A stretch of DNA of 5,913 bases from Pyrinomonadaceae bacterium (GTDB taxonomy: Bacteria > Acidobacteriota > Blastocatellia > Pyrinomonadales > Pyrinomonadaceae). Shown piece by piece: positions 1 through 5,277 of this stretch (the stretch's first letter is position 1; the number at the start of each line of letters is the position of its first letter). The notes under the pieces are model-generated. The model saw only the letters and a list, made by a program, of their open reading frames with translations. It was not told the DNA's origin and searched no databases. Made by a program: the position numbers and the translations under genes. The DNA lies in assembly GCA_025929655.1 (NCBI GenBank), contig JAICPV010000166.1, forward strand, positions 1 through 5,913, written 5' to 3'.

Positions 1-5
1 CGATC

Positions 6-827
6 ATGATTCAAAAACTATTCACAGTTTCCATTCTTGCTTTTGTGACGGCCGCTTTCGCCCAATCGGAGCCGCCCACGGTTACCGAGCAGTCGATCAA
101 AGACGATCTCGCCCGCGTGGTTTGCAAAGATAAGGAGCGTGGTGAATCGGTCAAGCAACTCTTCATCTCCAAAGGCGCAAAGCCGGACGACATTGTGATC
201 TCCGGCACAAAGAAGGTGGAGAACATTGTAGTCACGAAGCAGGGCAAAACCTCAGAGATTGTCGTGATCGGCGCCCATTATGACAAGGTCCCAGAGGGCT
301 GCGGTGCGATCGATAACTGGACCGGCATCGTCGTGCTCGCGAACATTTATGCGGCATTCTCAGCGGTCGAAACTGAAAAGACATTGGTTTTTGCGGCCTT
401 CGGCCGTGAAGAAGAGGGCTTGATCGGTTCCCGCGAAATGGTAAAGGGCATTGCTAAAGAGAACAGGCCTCAATACTGCTCTATGGTTAACCTGGACTGC
501 TTCGGCCTTCAATTTCCGCAGGTTCTTTCGAACACTTCTAACACAAAGATGACCAAATTCGCGAAGGAGCTGGCGGAGGAGGTGAAAATGCCATTTAGCC
601 AGGCATCGCTCGCCGGGACAGCGGATGCCGATTCTTCGCCGTTTCTTGACGCGGGAATTCCCGCGATCACTTTCCACGGCCTTTCGAGTAAATGGGCAGA
701 GATCATACATTCGCCCAGCGACAAGCTCGAAAAGGTGAATGCCAGGTTAGTTTACGTCGCATTTCAGTTCGCTGCCCTGTACGTAAATCGGATTGATCCA
801 AAACCGTGTTCGTTGTTTAGAAAGTGA
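6..827 (+). CDS. Secreted M28-family zinc aminopeptidase
   Basis: A 273-residue protein that reads as an exported metallo-aminopeptidase of family M28, which removes N-terminal residues from peptides using two zinc ions. Seen: an N-terminal signal peptide (basic residue K4, hydrophobic stretch to about residue 18, likely cleavage AFA|QS after A19). The M28 ligands appear in order: H91 and D93 in GAHYD, D103 in AIDNW, the catalytic/ligand Glu pair at about 135-136 in FGREEEGLIGS, D164 in VNLDCFG, and H235 in IIHSPSDK. The PF..AGIPAITFHG stretch (about 212-224) is also typical of the fold. All key residues are present, and the length suits a minimal M28 enzyme without extra domains. The ATG lies 5 bases from the window edge, so its ribosome site and promoter cannot be seen. 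The next gene converges on it. The family call is firm; the substrate is unknown, and an aminopeptidase rather than a carboxypeptidase activity is inferred. Confidence 0.93.
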   Translation: MIQKLFTVSILAFVTAAFAQSEPPTVTEQSIKDDLARVVCKDKERGESVKQLFISKGAKPDDIVISGTKKVENIVVTKQGKTSEIVVIGAHYDKVPEGCGAIDNWTGIVVLANIYAAFSAVETEKTLVFAAFGREEEGLIGSREMVKGIAKENRPQYCSMVNLDCFGLQFPQVLSNTSNTKMTKFAKELAEEVKMPFSQASLAGTADADSSPFLDAGIPAITFHGLSSKWAEIIHSPSDKLEKVNARLVYVAFQFAALYVNRIDPKPCSLFRK

Positions 828-897
828 TCAAACATTCATCGTTTTCGAAACGTTCAAAAAAGTATTCCTAGTGTGTGCGACATATGATACACTGTTT

Positions 898-914
898 CAC
901 GCCTGGAAGGCATG
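898..914 (-). other. Small hairpin, 7-bp stem, 3-nt loop
   Basis: On the minus strand CATGCCT pairs with AGGCGTG around a TCC loop. One pair is G-U on the minus strand but a C-A mismatch on the plus strand, so the structure fits better in a minus-strand transcript, that is, the 3' trailer of the S10 gene. No T-run follows it, so it does not look like an intrinsic terminator. Confidence 0.35.
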
Positions 915-997
915 GATCTTTGAAAAAAATCAAGTTACAAAGACGACGAAAAAACTTTTTCGCGAAAATGCCGAGCTTGATGTTCGAAATCGCGGTA

Positions 998-1014
998 ATT
1001 CCAATAGTTAGAAT
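998..1014 (-). other. Small AT-rich hairpin, 7-bp stem, 3-nt loop
   Basis: On the minus strand ATTCTAA pairs with TTGGAAT around CTA. As in the hairpin at 898-914, the one imperfect pair is G-U on the minus strand and C-A on the plus strand, again favouring a minus-strand RNA. It is weak and could be chance alone; the shared strand preference is the point of interest. Confidence 0.3.
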
Positions 1015-1037
1015 AACTTGCATGTCGCGTTCGCTCA

Positions 1038-1092
1038 CGGACAAGGTGCGGACATGCACAGGACACAGCACGGACACCCGTGGGACAAACTG
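1038..1092. repeat. Tandem 11-bp direct repeat, five units with GGACA core
   Basis: GGACA occurs at 1039, 1050, 1061, 1072 and 1083, exactly 11 bp apart each time. The six bases after each core vary. The base before the core is C in three of the five units. Eleven bases is about one helical turn, so all cores face the same side of the DNA. Known: OmpR/PhoB-type regulators bind 11-bp direct repeats, and TGTCC (the other strand) resembles half of such a box. However, the array sits downstream of both neighbouring genes, which is odd for an operator. It could also be part of an extragenic repeat element. The periodicity is directly visible; the function is unknown. Confidence 0.85.
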
Positions 1093-1106
1093 TTAATGAA
1101 AGGTTT

Positions 1107-2615
1107 TTAACGTGTTACTGAACGCTGAATAAACGCCGCAGCGTCACGCTTTAGCTTGGCCAGGGAAGTTTTCTCGATGTACATCATGTGTCCGGCCTCG
1201 TAGTACTCGAAATTGATGTTCCTGCGAAGCGTCGGGTCGAGATTCATCGCTGAGAACGTGTATTCGGCGGCGTAGAAGGGCGTCGCCATGTCGTAGTAGC
1301 CCTGTGCGACGAAGATCTTCATATATGGGTTCTTCGCCATCGCGTTCTTCAGCGGAATGCTGGTGTCGGCGTATTGGTTCGTGACGTTGTAATTCCAGGG
1401 CCCGGTGATGCCGCCGCCGAGGATGTAGTACTCGACGTCGGATTTGAATCCTAGCTCGCTTCTGACGTAGGTGTTGAATGCCGAGGTGTAAGGCGGGCGG
1501 ATCGCGTTCATCGACGGATCGGTATCAGGGTTATCGCTTGCGGCATCGCGGTCGATGCCCTTGAAACGGCTGTCTAGCCGCCCTGTGGTCCGGCGCTCGC
1601 TGCGGAGAAGCTCCTTATTGAACTCGCCAAGCTCGACGCGGAAGTTGTTCTGCTCGATGAAGGTCTTGCTAAGGCCGGTCAATGAACTCATCTTGTCCAA
1701 AAGCGAGTTTCGTTCGGCGGCGCTAAGGCTGTCGATCTTCAACATCGCGGGCAGGTACTCGTTCGCGGCAAACTGCCTACTTTCTTCGGCGACCTGCGCT
1801 ACCGATTTCGACAGCATCGATGCCGGAAGCTTCTTGTGATACCAAGCGGTCGTTGTGTAGCTCGGGAGCATCAGCACAAGCGGCAGATCGTTGTTATCCG
1901 CGAACCGGATCGTCTGGAAATTCATCACGGTCGAGACGAGAGCAATGCCGTTCAAGGCAATGCCGTGATCGAACAGCCAGTTCGAAAGTCCCGCAGCCCG
2001 TGTTGTCCCATAGCTTTCACCGACAAGGAAAAGCGGCGACATCCAGCGATCGTTTCTGCCTAGATACATCCGGATCATTTCGCCTACGGACTCAATATCG
2101 CCGTTGACACCGAAGAACTTGCTTGCAAGGTCGGGACGGACTGCTCTGGAATAACCGGTACCGACCGGATCGATGAACACCATATCGGTCTCGGTCAGCC
2201 AGGTCTCCAGGTTATCCTCCATCTGATATGGCGGGGGAGGCATCAGGCCGTCGTCAAGCATCTTAACGCGGCGCGGTCCTAAGGCGCCAAGGTGCAGCCA
2301 AACGCTCGCGGAGCCCGGCCCGCCGTTAAATGAGAACATGAGCGGCCGGTTAGCGGGCGGGTTGTCCAGCGTGTATGCCATATAAAAGATGCGCGCTTCG
2401 GTTTCCCCGGAAACGGCATTCTTGATCGGCATGAAACCGGTCGTTGTCGTGTAGTTCAATTGACGGCTTCCGACCCGGATAGATCGTTTTGAAATGACAG
2501 GAGGTTCTTCCGGTTGCGCAACGGCTGGCGGCCGCGGGGTTTCAGTCGGACGCGGTTGTGCGGTTGTTGGGGCCTGAAACAACAGTACCAAGGGCAAAAA
2601 GATGCTCGCTAACAT
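1107..2615 (-). CDS. Secreted S10-family serine carboxypeptidase-like protein
   Basis: A 502-residue protein of peptidase family S10 (alpha/beta hydrolase fold, carboxypeptidase Y relatives), expected to release C-terminal residues from peptides outside the cytoplasm. Seen: a hydrophobic N-terminus with likely cleavage at TTA|QP (after about residue 19), then a Pro/Thr-rich linker to about residue 40. Next come the oxyanion-region motif FNGGPGSAS (about 96-104), DPVGTGYS (149-156), the nucleophile Ser201 in GESYG, the acid Asp442 in GYYDMATP, and His476 in EAGHMMY. The triad is complete and the length is typical for bacterial members. An in-frame stop lies 9 nt upstream of this ATG, so no earlier start exists. 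The Shine-Dalgarno signal is poor (AAAGAA-like purines only). The signal sequence is unusual in having no Lys or Arg before its hydrophobic core. The gene starts 45 bp after the upstream membrane-protein gene and may be co-transcribed with it. Confidence 0.94.
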   Translation of the reverse strand: MLASIFLPLVLLFQAPTTAQPRPTETPRPPAVAQPEEPPVISKRSIRVGSRQLNYTTTTGFMPIKNAVSGETEARIFYMAYTLDNPPANRPLMFSFNGGPGSASVWLHLGALGPRRVKMLDDGLMPPPPYQMEDNLETWLTETDMVFIDPVGTGYSRAVRPDLASKFFGVNGDIESVGEMIRMYLGRNDRWMSPLFLVGESYGTTRAAGLSNWLFDHGIALNGIALVSTVMNFQTIRFADNNDLPLVLMLPSYTTTAWYHKKLPASMLSKSVAQVAEESRQFAANEYLPAMLKIDSLSAAERNSLLDKMSSLTGLSKTFIEQNNFRVELGEFNKELLRSERRTTGRLDSRFKGIDRDAASDNPDTDPSMNAIRPPYTSAFNTYVRSELGFKSDVEYYILGGGITGPWNYNVTNQYADTSIPLKNAMAKNPYMKIFVAQGYYDMATPFYAAEYTFSAMNLDPTLRRNINFEYYEAGHMMYIEKTSLAKLKRDAAAFIQRSVTR

Positions 2616-2660
2616 GATTCTTTATTTATGTTCTTTGGAGTTTGTGAAAGCGATTTCAGC

Positions 2661-3206
2661 TTAGCATATATCGCCGGCGGAGTGCTCGACACGTACCTTC
2701 TCTTGCCGTTGCTCATTTGCCAGTTCAACACGACGAAGTTCTTCTAAGCTCTTTGAAAGATCGTTTTCAGCTTCCGAGAGATATCTTTCAAGCTTTTCGA
2801 TATTCCGGCGATGAAAACACTTGGCTGCAAGTTTCGGATTCGGATGATCTATGCAAGCTTCGAACGGCAAACTGAGTTCAGTGGCTGCGCCGGCATTACA
2901 ATGCGCTGTGATCAGGCCGGTCAAAATGTCCTGTTCAGACCTGATACGGCGTCGAAGGCGTCTGCCGGCGGCAGATTCGAAACCGTCCTTCGCAAATCGG
3001 ATATCGCGCGGCTCAACCTGAGTCCGAAAAAAACTATTGACCGTCCCGGCGGAACGGACGATCAAAAACGCGGGCCAGAACGCAAGGTGGTAAATAACGC
3101 GAAAGATATCCAATGTCTCGAGATGCGAAGAGCGCAAATAAACGGAGAGGATGCCGAACGGCACGCCGAACGCAAAGTAAATTATGACTGCATTAATGAG
3201 GTCCAT
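2661..3206 (-). CDS. Hypothetical two-helix membrane protein with coiled-coil tail
   Basis: This 181-residue protein is not recognised as a member of a named family. Seen: two hydrophobic segments (about 3-24 and 35-52), then a basic region with RRLRRRIRSE (about 82-91), a stretch holding Cys103, Cys118 and Cys130, and a charged, heptad-like helix from about 133 to 172 rich in Glu, Leu and Arg. It ends in Cys181. A plausible topology is a membrane hairpin with a cytoplasmic coiled-coil domain. It was preferred to the overlapping opposite-strand frame at 2811-3332 because the minus frame gives coherent membrane segments and an amphipathic helix, whereas the plus frame is patternless. The start is the ATG at 3206, with a weak GAAAG purine run just upstream. 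It precedes the S10 gene by 45 bp on the same strand, so a shared transcript is possible. Function unknown. Confidence 0.72.
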   Translation of the reverse strand: MDLINAVIIYFAFGVPFGILSVYLRSSHLETLDIFRVIYHLAFWPAFLIVRSAGTVNSFFRTQVEPRDIRFAKDGFESAAGRRLRRRIRSEQDILTGLITAHCNAGAATELSLPFEACIDHPNPKLAAKCFHRRNIEKLERYLSEAENDLSKSLEELRRVELANEQRQEKVRVEHSAGDIC

Positions 3207-3445
3207 CTTTCGCCAGTACGCCGAAATGGAACAAATCGGTTCGCATTTTCGTTAACTTCATTAGTCCTGGATATGTTCCGCTTTTTGGCTTATAGACGCA
3301 AATTGTTCCAATTTTACCCGGAAAAGAGTTGATCGCAGCAAAATACCGTGGCTTGGCACGTCAATTGCTGACAATCAATGCGGAAGACGTCGGTGAAACA
3401 AAACGAGACGTAAAAAGAAGATCCGGTTGATCGTGGACATCGAAA
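3207..3445. other. Divergent intergenic region, no clear promoter
   Basis: These 239 bp separate divergently transcribed genes, so promoters in both directions are expected here. No pair of -35/-10 boxes stands out. A TTGGCA at 3353-3358 has no good -10 at 16-18 bp. A TATAAG on the minus strand at about 3289-3294 lacks a good -35. The right half contains a weak possible small frame (3329-3430), listed separately. Confidence 0.4.
3329..3430 (+). CDS. Possible 33-residue small ORF (doubtful)
   Basis: A frame open from just after a TAG at 3293-3295 runs to TGA at 3428-3430. A TTG at 3329, with GGA about 6 nt upstream, could start a 33-residue peptide containing KYRGLARQLL and ending in KRDVKRRSG. 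The composition is protein-like (Leu/Ala/Arg helix then basic tail), and the stop lies only 15 nt before the next start, which would suit a leader peptide or a small upstream gene. TTG is a weak start and the frame is short, so chance or a remnant is as likely. Confidence 0.2.
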   Translation: MIAAKYRGLARQLLTINAEDVGETKRDVKRRSG

Positions 3446-3652
3446 ATGAAGAAGATCAAGGTAATTAAAAAGGGAGTCAGGGCAAAACGGGAGGCCGCAC
3501 CTCAGAATGACAGCCGTGTAAAGCGGCGGGCCGCACGTGAAATGGTCAACAACGTCTCAGGTTGGATCGCGGACCTTCAAGACCGCAAACGCAATGAAGC
3601 ACGAGTCGCCATCGAACAACTTTTCGGTGGTCCGCGGACAAGCGAGTCGTAA
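3446..3652 (+). CDS. Small basic hypothetical protein
   Basis: A 68-residue protein without a named family. The first third is strongly basic (MKKIKVIKKGVRAKREAA and further Arg/Lys to about residue 32). The remainder, about 33-61, reads as an amphipathic helical segment (MVNNVSGWIADLQDRKRNEA, then a helix ending in EQLFGG). A basic tail plus a helix suggests binding to nucleic acid, ribosome or membrane lipid head-groups, but this is inference. The start is ATG at 3446 with GTGGA about 8-9 nt upstream. A strong intrinsic terminator follows 22 bp after the stop, which supports a genuine transcription unit ending here. The terminator and the well-formed helix are the main reasons for accepting so short a gene. 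Confidence 0.65.
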   Translation: MKKIKVIKKGVRAKREAAPQNDSRVKRRAAREMVNNVSGWIADLQDRKRNEARVAIEQLFGGPRTSES

Positions 3653-3674
3653 TCAATAAAATCAGATCGATCCA

Positions 3675-3701
3675 AAAAGACGGCCGTTTCGGCCGTCTTT
3701 T
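3675..3701 (+). terminator. Strong intrinsic (rho-independent) terminator
   Basis: A perfect 12-bp inverted repeat, AAAAGACGGCCG with CGGCCGTCTTTT, around a TTT loop. The GC-rich core GACGGCCG is flanked by an A-run before and a T-run after, so it can end transcription in either direction. It lies 22 bp downstream of the stop of the small basic protein gene and insulates it from the metallo-hydrolase gene. Confidence 0.92.
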
Positions 3702-3736
3702 CGATTGAACACCATTGCCGTTTTACGTCGGTATAT

Positions 3737-3766
3737 TTGGCGAATTCTAGAATCGATTGCTATCCT
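3737..3766 (+). promoter_or_regulatory. Candidate sigma70-type promoter, possibly for the metallo-hydrolase gene
   Basis: TTGGCG (3737-3742, 4 of 6 to TTGACA) and TATCCT (3761-3766, 4 of 6 to TATAAT) are 18 bp apart, placed just after the terminator of the previous gene. The spacer holds a perfect 10-bp palindrome ATTCTAGAAT (3744-3753) that could be an operator. If used, transcription would start near 3773 and leave a leader of about 257 nt before the ATG at 4030. The match is modest. Confidence 0.35.
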
Positions 3767-4029
3767 AGGTCATGAAACCCGAGACAAATGATTTACATTC
3801 GGATCCGTAGTTCTGGCACGCGCCGGCGACGATCCCGGCCCTGCTGCCGTTCTCGGTTTCATCGACCGCTGTGCGGTAAGCGATCAGTGTGGAGCGATAG
3901 AGGCGACCTCAGGCTCTCGAAAGCGATGCGCACACGGCCTCACAGTTGCGATAAAGTTTCATATAGCCGAGGTGACCGAGGTCCCTCAGGCTGACCGATC
4001 AGTGACCGAAAGATGATGAAAAGCAAGCA
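3767..4029 (+). other. Long leader or decayed sequence upstream of the metallo-hydrolase gene
   Basis: No convincing gene was found. A frame is open from 3792 to a TGA at 4014-4016 and reads protein-like (VLARAGDDPGPAAVLGFIDR near 3810-3869) but has no usable start in its first half. A 12-codon frame beginning ATG at 3772 ends at TAG 3808-3810. Together these could be a frameshifted remnant. The 3' part is repetitive: CCGAGGT at 3967 and 3976, TGACCGA at 3973, 3992 and 4003, and two 9-mers found twice (CCTCAGGCT at 3907 and 3984; CGATCAGTG at 3881 and 3996). A short CTGA-CCGA-TCAG hairpin lies at 3991-4002. It could be a structured untranslated leader, a regulator-binding region or a pseudogene. 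Confidence 0.4.
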
Positions 4030-4812
4030 ATGTTGACGATCCGGCTGCTACCAAGTTCGTTTGCCAGCGACGGCTCGGCGTCCAAAATGCAGCACTTTTC
4101 CTGTTACGTCGTCAATGGATCTGTCGCGTTCGATGCCGGCAGTCTTGCCAGCGGCGTCAATGAACACGAGCGCGAGGCGATAAGAGATGTTGTTCTTACT
4201 CATGCGCATCTGGACCATATTGCGGGATTGCCGCTTTTCATTGACGATCTGTTTCCTGTTCTCACTGAACCCGTGCGTGTCCATGCAACAAAGGAAGTCA
4301 TCGATGTATTAGAAACTCACATTTTCAATTGGCAGGTATATCCCCGTTTCTCTGAGCTGCAAAACGAGTTCGGTCCGGTGATCCAATACTATCAGTTCCC
4401 GAACGATGATCAATTCGAAATTCGAGGCCTGCGAATTACGGCCATGCCTGTAAATCACAAGGTCCCATCAAATGGGTTTCTAATCCAAACCGATTCGGCG
4501 AAAGTGGTATTCACTGGCGACACCGCCGAGTCAGCTGAACTTTGGAATGCCATAAATAAATCCGGACCGATTGATGCATTGCTGATCGAATGCGCGTTTC
4601 CGAACGAGTTTGAGGACCTCGCTTCCATCTCTCATCATTTGACACCCCGGAAGCTCGGCTCGGAGCTAAAGAAAATCACTGCAGACATTGGAGCGATCTA
4701 CGTTACCAACTTAAAGCCGGCTTATCGGGATGTCATTCTGGACCAACTGAAAAGTATCGTCGACGATCGTCTAAGAGTGTTGGATGTCGGGCGCGAGTAC
4801 AGGTTTGGTTAG
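4030..4812 (+). CDS. Metallo-beta-lactamase-fold hydrolase, class-II cyclic-nucleotide phosphodiesterase-like
   Basis: A 260-residue cytoplasmic (no signal peptide) MBL-fold hydrolase. The motif THAHLDHIAGLPLF (57-70) matches the HxHLDHxxG signature of class-II cAMP phosphodiesterases and RNase Z-like enzymes. Further fold motifs are NHKVPSNGF (H143), FTGDTAES (D164) and the SHHLTP motif (H202/H203). Likely reaction: hydrolysis of a cyclic nucleotide or another phosphodiester; the substrate is inferred only. In relatives the last strand usually carries a metal-binding His in a TH(x)KP-type motif; here it reads VTNLKPAYRD, with Asn227, which may alter the metal site. The ATG at 4030 is preceded by GAAAAG at 8-12 nt, and the first strand starts at residue 2, so the protein is full length. 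Its stop shares TTAG with the stop of the convergent gene. No cyclase or cyclic-nucleotide-binding gene is in the window to support a signalling role. Confidence 0.85.
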   Translation: MLTIRLLPSSFASDGSASKMQHFSCYVVNGSVAFDAGSLASGVNEHEREAIRDVVLTHAHLDHIAGLPLFIDDLFPVLTEPVRVHATKEVIDVLETHIFNWQVYPRFSELQNEFGPVIQYYQFPNDDQFEIRGLRITAMPVNHKVPSNGFLIQTDSAKVVFTGDTAESAELWNAINKSGPIDALLIECAFPNEFEDLASISHHLTPRKLGSELKKITADIGAIYVTNLKPAYRDVILDQLKSIVDDRLRVLDVGREYRFG

Positions 4813-5045
4813 CGAGCGAGATTTCGTTTGAAATTGAGCGGTTCGAATTCACCTTCGCGATGTTCGTCGGGGAATTCATACAAGGTGACGCGGCCGTTTT
4901 GTAAAACTTCGCGTATCCGAAAAGTGCGCTCGTCCCGGCTTTTTCCGGGCATGATCTCGGCTCGGAATGTCACCTTCATTTCGGGCCTCGCCCAAACAGT
5001 GGCCGGCCTTTCATTGTTCGGACGTGAATTGTTTTTATTGAACAT
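4809..5045 (-). CDS. Hypothetical small protein, second gene of a two-gene operon
   Basis: A 78-residue protein of no recognised family. The first 20 residues are Asn/Arg/Pro-rich and probably disordered. The rest, from about residue 23, reads as alternating beta-strands (MKVTFRAEIMPG, RTFRIREVLQNGRVTLYEF) and ends in an acidic-to-basic tail (DEHREGEFEPLNFKRNLAR), which suggests a small beta-barrel or sheet domain. It was preferred to the overlapping plus-strand frame at 4828-5271, whose Ser/Arg/Phe-rich product looks like a mirror of real coding. Its ATG lies inside the last codons of the upstream gene (overlap of 11 bp, different frame) with no Shine-Dalgarno sequence, so translational coupling is likely. 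Its stop (TAA) overlaps the stop of the metallo-hydrolase gene on the other strand. Function unknown. Confidence 0.68.
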   Translation of the reverse strand: MFNKNNSRPNNERPATVWARPEMKVTFRAEIMPGKSRDERTFRIREVLQNGRVTLYEFPDEHREGEFEPLNFKRNLAR

Positions 5046-5277
5046 CGTCGTTCGATCGCGGATCGCGCTTATTCTTGTGCTTGACCTTTCTCAAAGCCGG
5101 GTGCGCGCGTTCTTCCGGACGGTCTGCTCCGATCTTTTGCGAGCTGGGCGCCGTGGGTTTTCGGATCGCATCGAAAACGGGCCGTTTCGGTTTTTTGGCC
5201 GACTTTTTGGTCACATCGAAAATACTAGCAGAAGCAGCATTCGATGCGTATTCGCGCGCCCGTTTTTTTGATTGCAA
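5035..5277 (-). CDS. Hypothetical Lys/Ala/Pro-rich disordered protein, first gene of operon
   Basis: Up to 80 residues, highly basic and low in complexity (KKSAKKPKRPVFDAIRKP, then RKVKHKNKRDPRSNDDVQ at the end), so probably disordered and perhaps nucleic-acid binding by charge alone. No family is recognised. The start is uncertain: an in-frame TAG lies directly before the TTG at 5277, so the choices are that TTG or a GTG at codon 22 (near 5214); neither has a good ribosome site. The end overlaps the start of the next minus-strand gene by 11 bp, in a style typical of coupled genes, which is the best evidence that it is translated. It could also be the tail of a longer gene broken upstream, but no good minus-strand frame was seen beyond 5277. 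Confidence 0.5.
   Translation of the reverse strand: MQSKKRAREYASNAASASIFDVTKKSAKKPKRPVFDAIRKPTAPSSQKIGADRPEERAHPALRKVKHKNKRDPRSNDDVQ

Larger units (their letters stand above)
828..1106. other. Intergenic region between convergent peptidase genes, with repeats and hairpins
   Basis: This 279-bp gap lies between two gene 3' ends, so no promoter is needed here for the flanking genes. No convincing protein was found: the open frames across it overlap each other and have arbitrary composition. It holds a run of five GGACA motifs (1039-1087), two 17-nt hairpins (898-914 and 998-1014), an 8-bp inverted repeat (1019-1026 with 1051-1058), and a CGAAAAA/TTTTTCG stem (947-962). No classic GC-stem plus T-tract terminator was found for either flanking gene. 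The density of structure suggests a 3' untranslated element, a small RNA or an extragenic repeat family, but which one cannot be decided from this copy alone. Confidence 0.6.

Noticed and set aside
360..724. Minus-strand open frames opposite the M28 gene
   Set aside because: They lie inside a gene whose active-site motifs are all intact; composition is that of antisense frames.
840..852. CGTTT-TCG-AAACG hairpin just after the M28 stop, as a terminator
   Set aside because: Only a 5-bp AT-leaning stem, and it is followed by an A-run rather than a T-run on the plus strand.
947..962. CGAAAAA/TTTTTCG stem as an intrinsic terminator
   Set aside because: The stem is nearly all A-T with a 2-nt loop; stability would be too low for a convincing terminator.
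1038..1092. The GGACA array as a CRISPR or a simple microsatellite
   Set aside because: Units are far too short for CRISPR, and the filler between cores differs in every unit, unlike a slippage-generated repeat.
875..1096. Plus-strand open frame of 73 residues, and overlapping frames at 793-1011 (+) and 868-1077 (-)
   Set aside because: Three mutually overlapping frames across a region with repeats and hairpins; none has a good ribosome site, and the GGACA repeats with a period of 11 (not a multiple of 3) run through the frames without protein-level periodicity. Best treated as non-coding unless homologues show otherwise.
1555..2107. Plus-strand open frames opposite the S10 gene (1555-1839, 1820-2107, 1836-2063)
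   Set aside because: Ser/Arg-rich mirror frames of a well-supported gene with complete catalytic motifs on the other strand.
2811..3332. Plus-strand open frame of 173 residues opposite the membrane-protein gene
   Set aside because: No hydrophobic core, coherent helix or motif, whereas the minus frame gives two membrane segments and a coiled coil.
3353..3376. TTGGCA as a -35 box for the small basic protein gene
   Set aside because: No hexamer resembling TATAAT is found 16-18 bp downstream.
3788..3994. Plus-strand ATG-initiated frame of 68 residues in the leader region
   Set aside because: Extremely Arg/Ser-rich with no structure; a different, startless frame across the same bases looks more protein-like.
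4828..5271. Plus-strand open frame of 147 residues after the hydrolase gene
   Set aside because: Arg/Ser/Phe-rich composition typical of a reverse frame of Lys/Ala/Glu-rich genes; the two overlapping minus-strand genes explain the open frame. If the minus genes proved false, this should be reconsidered.
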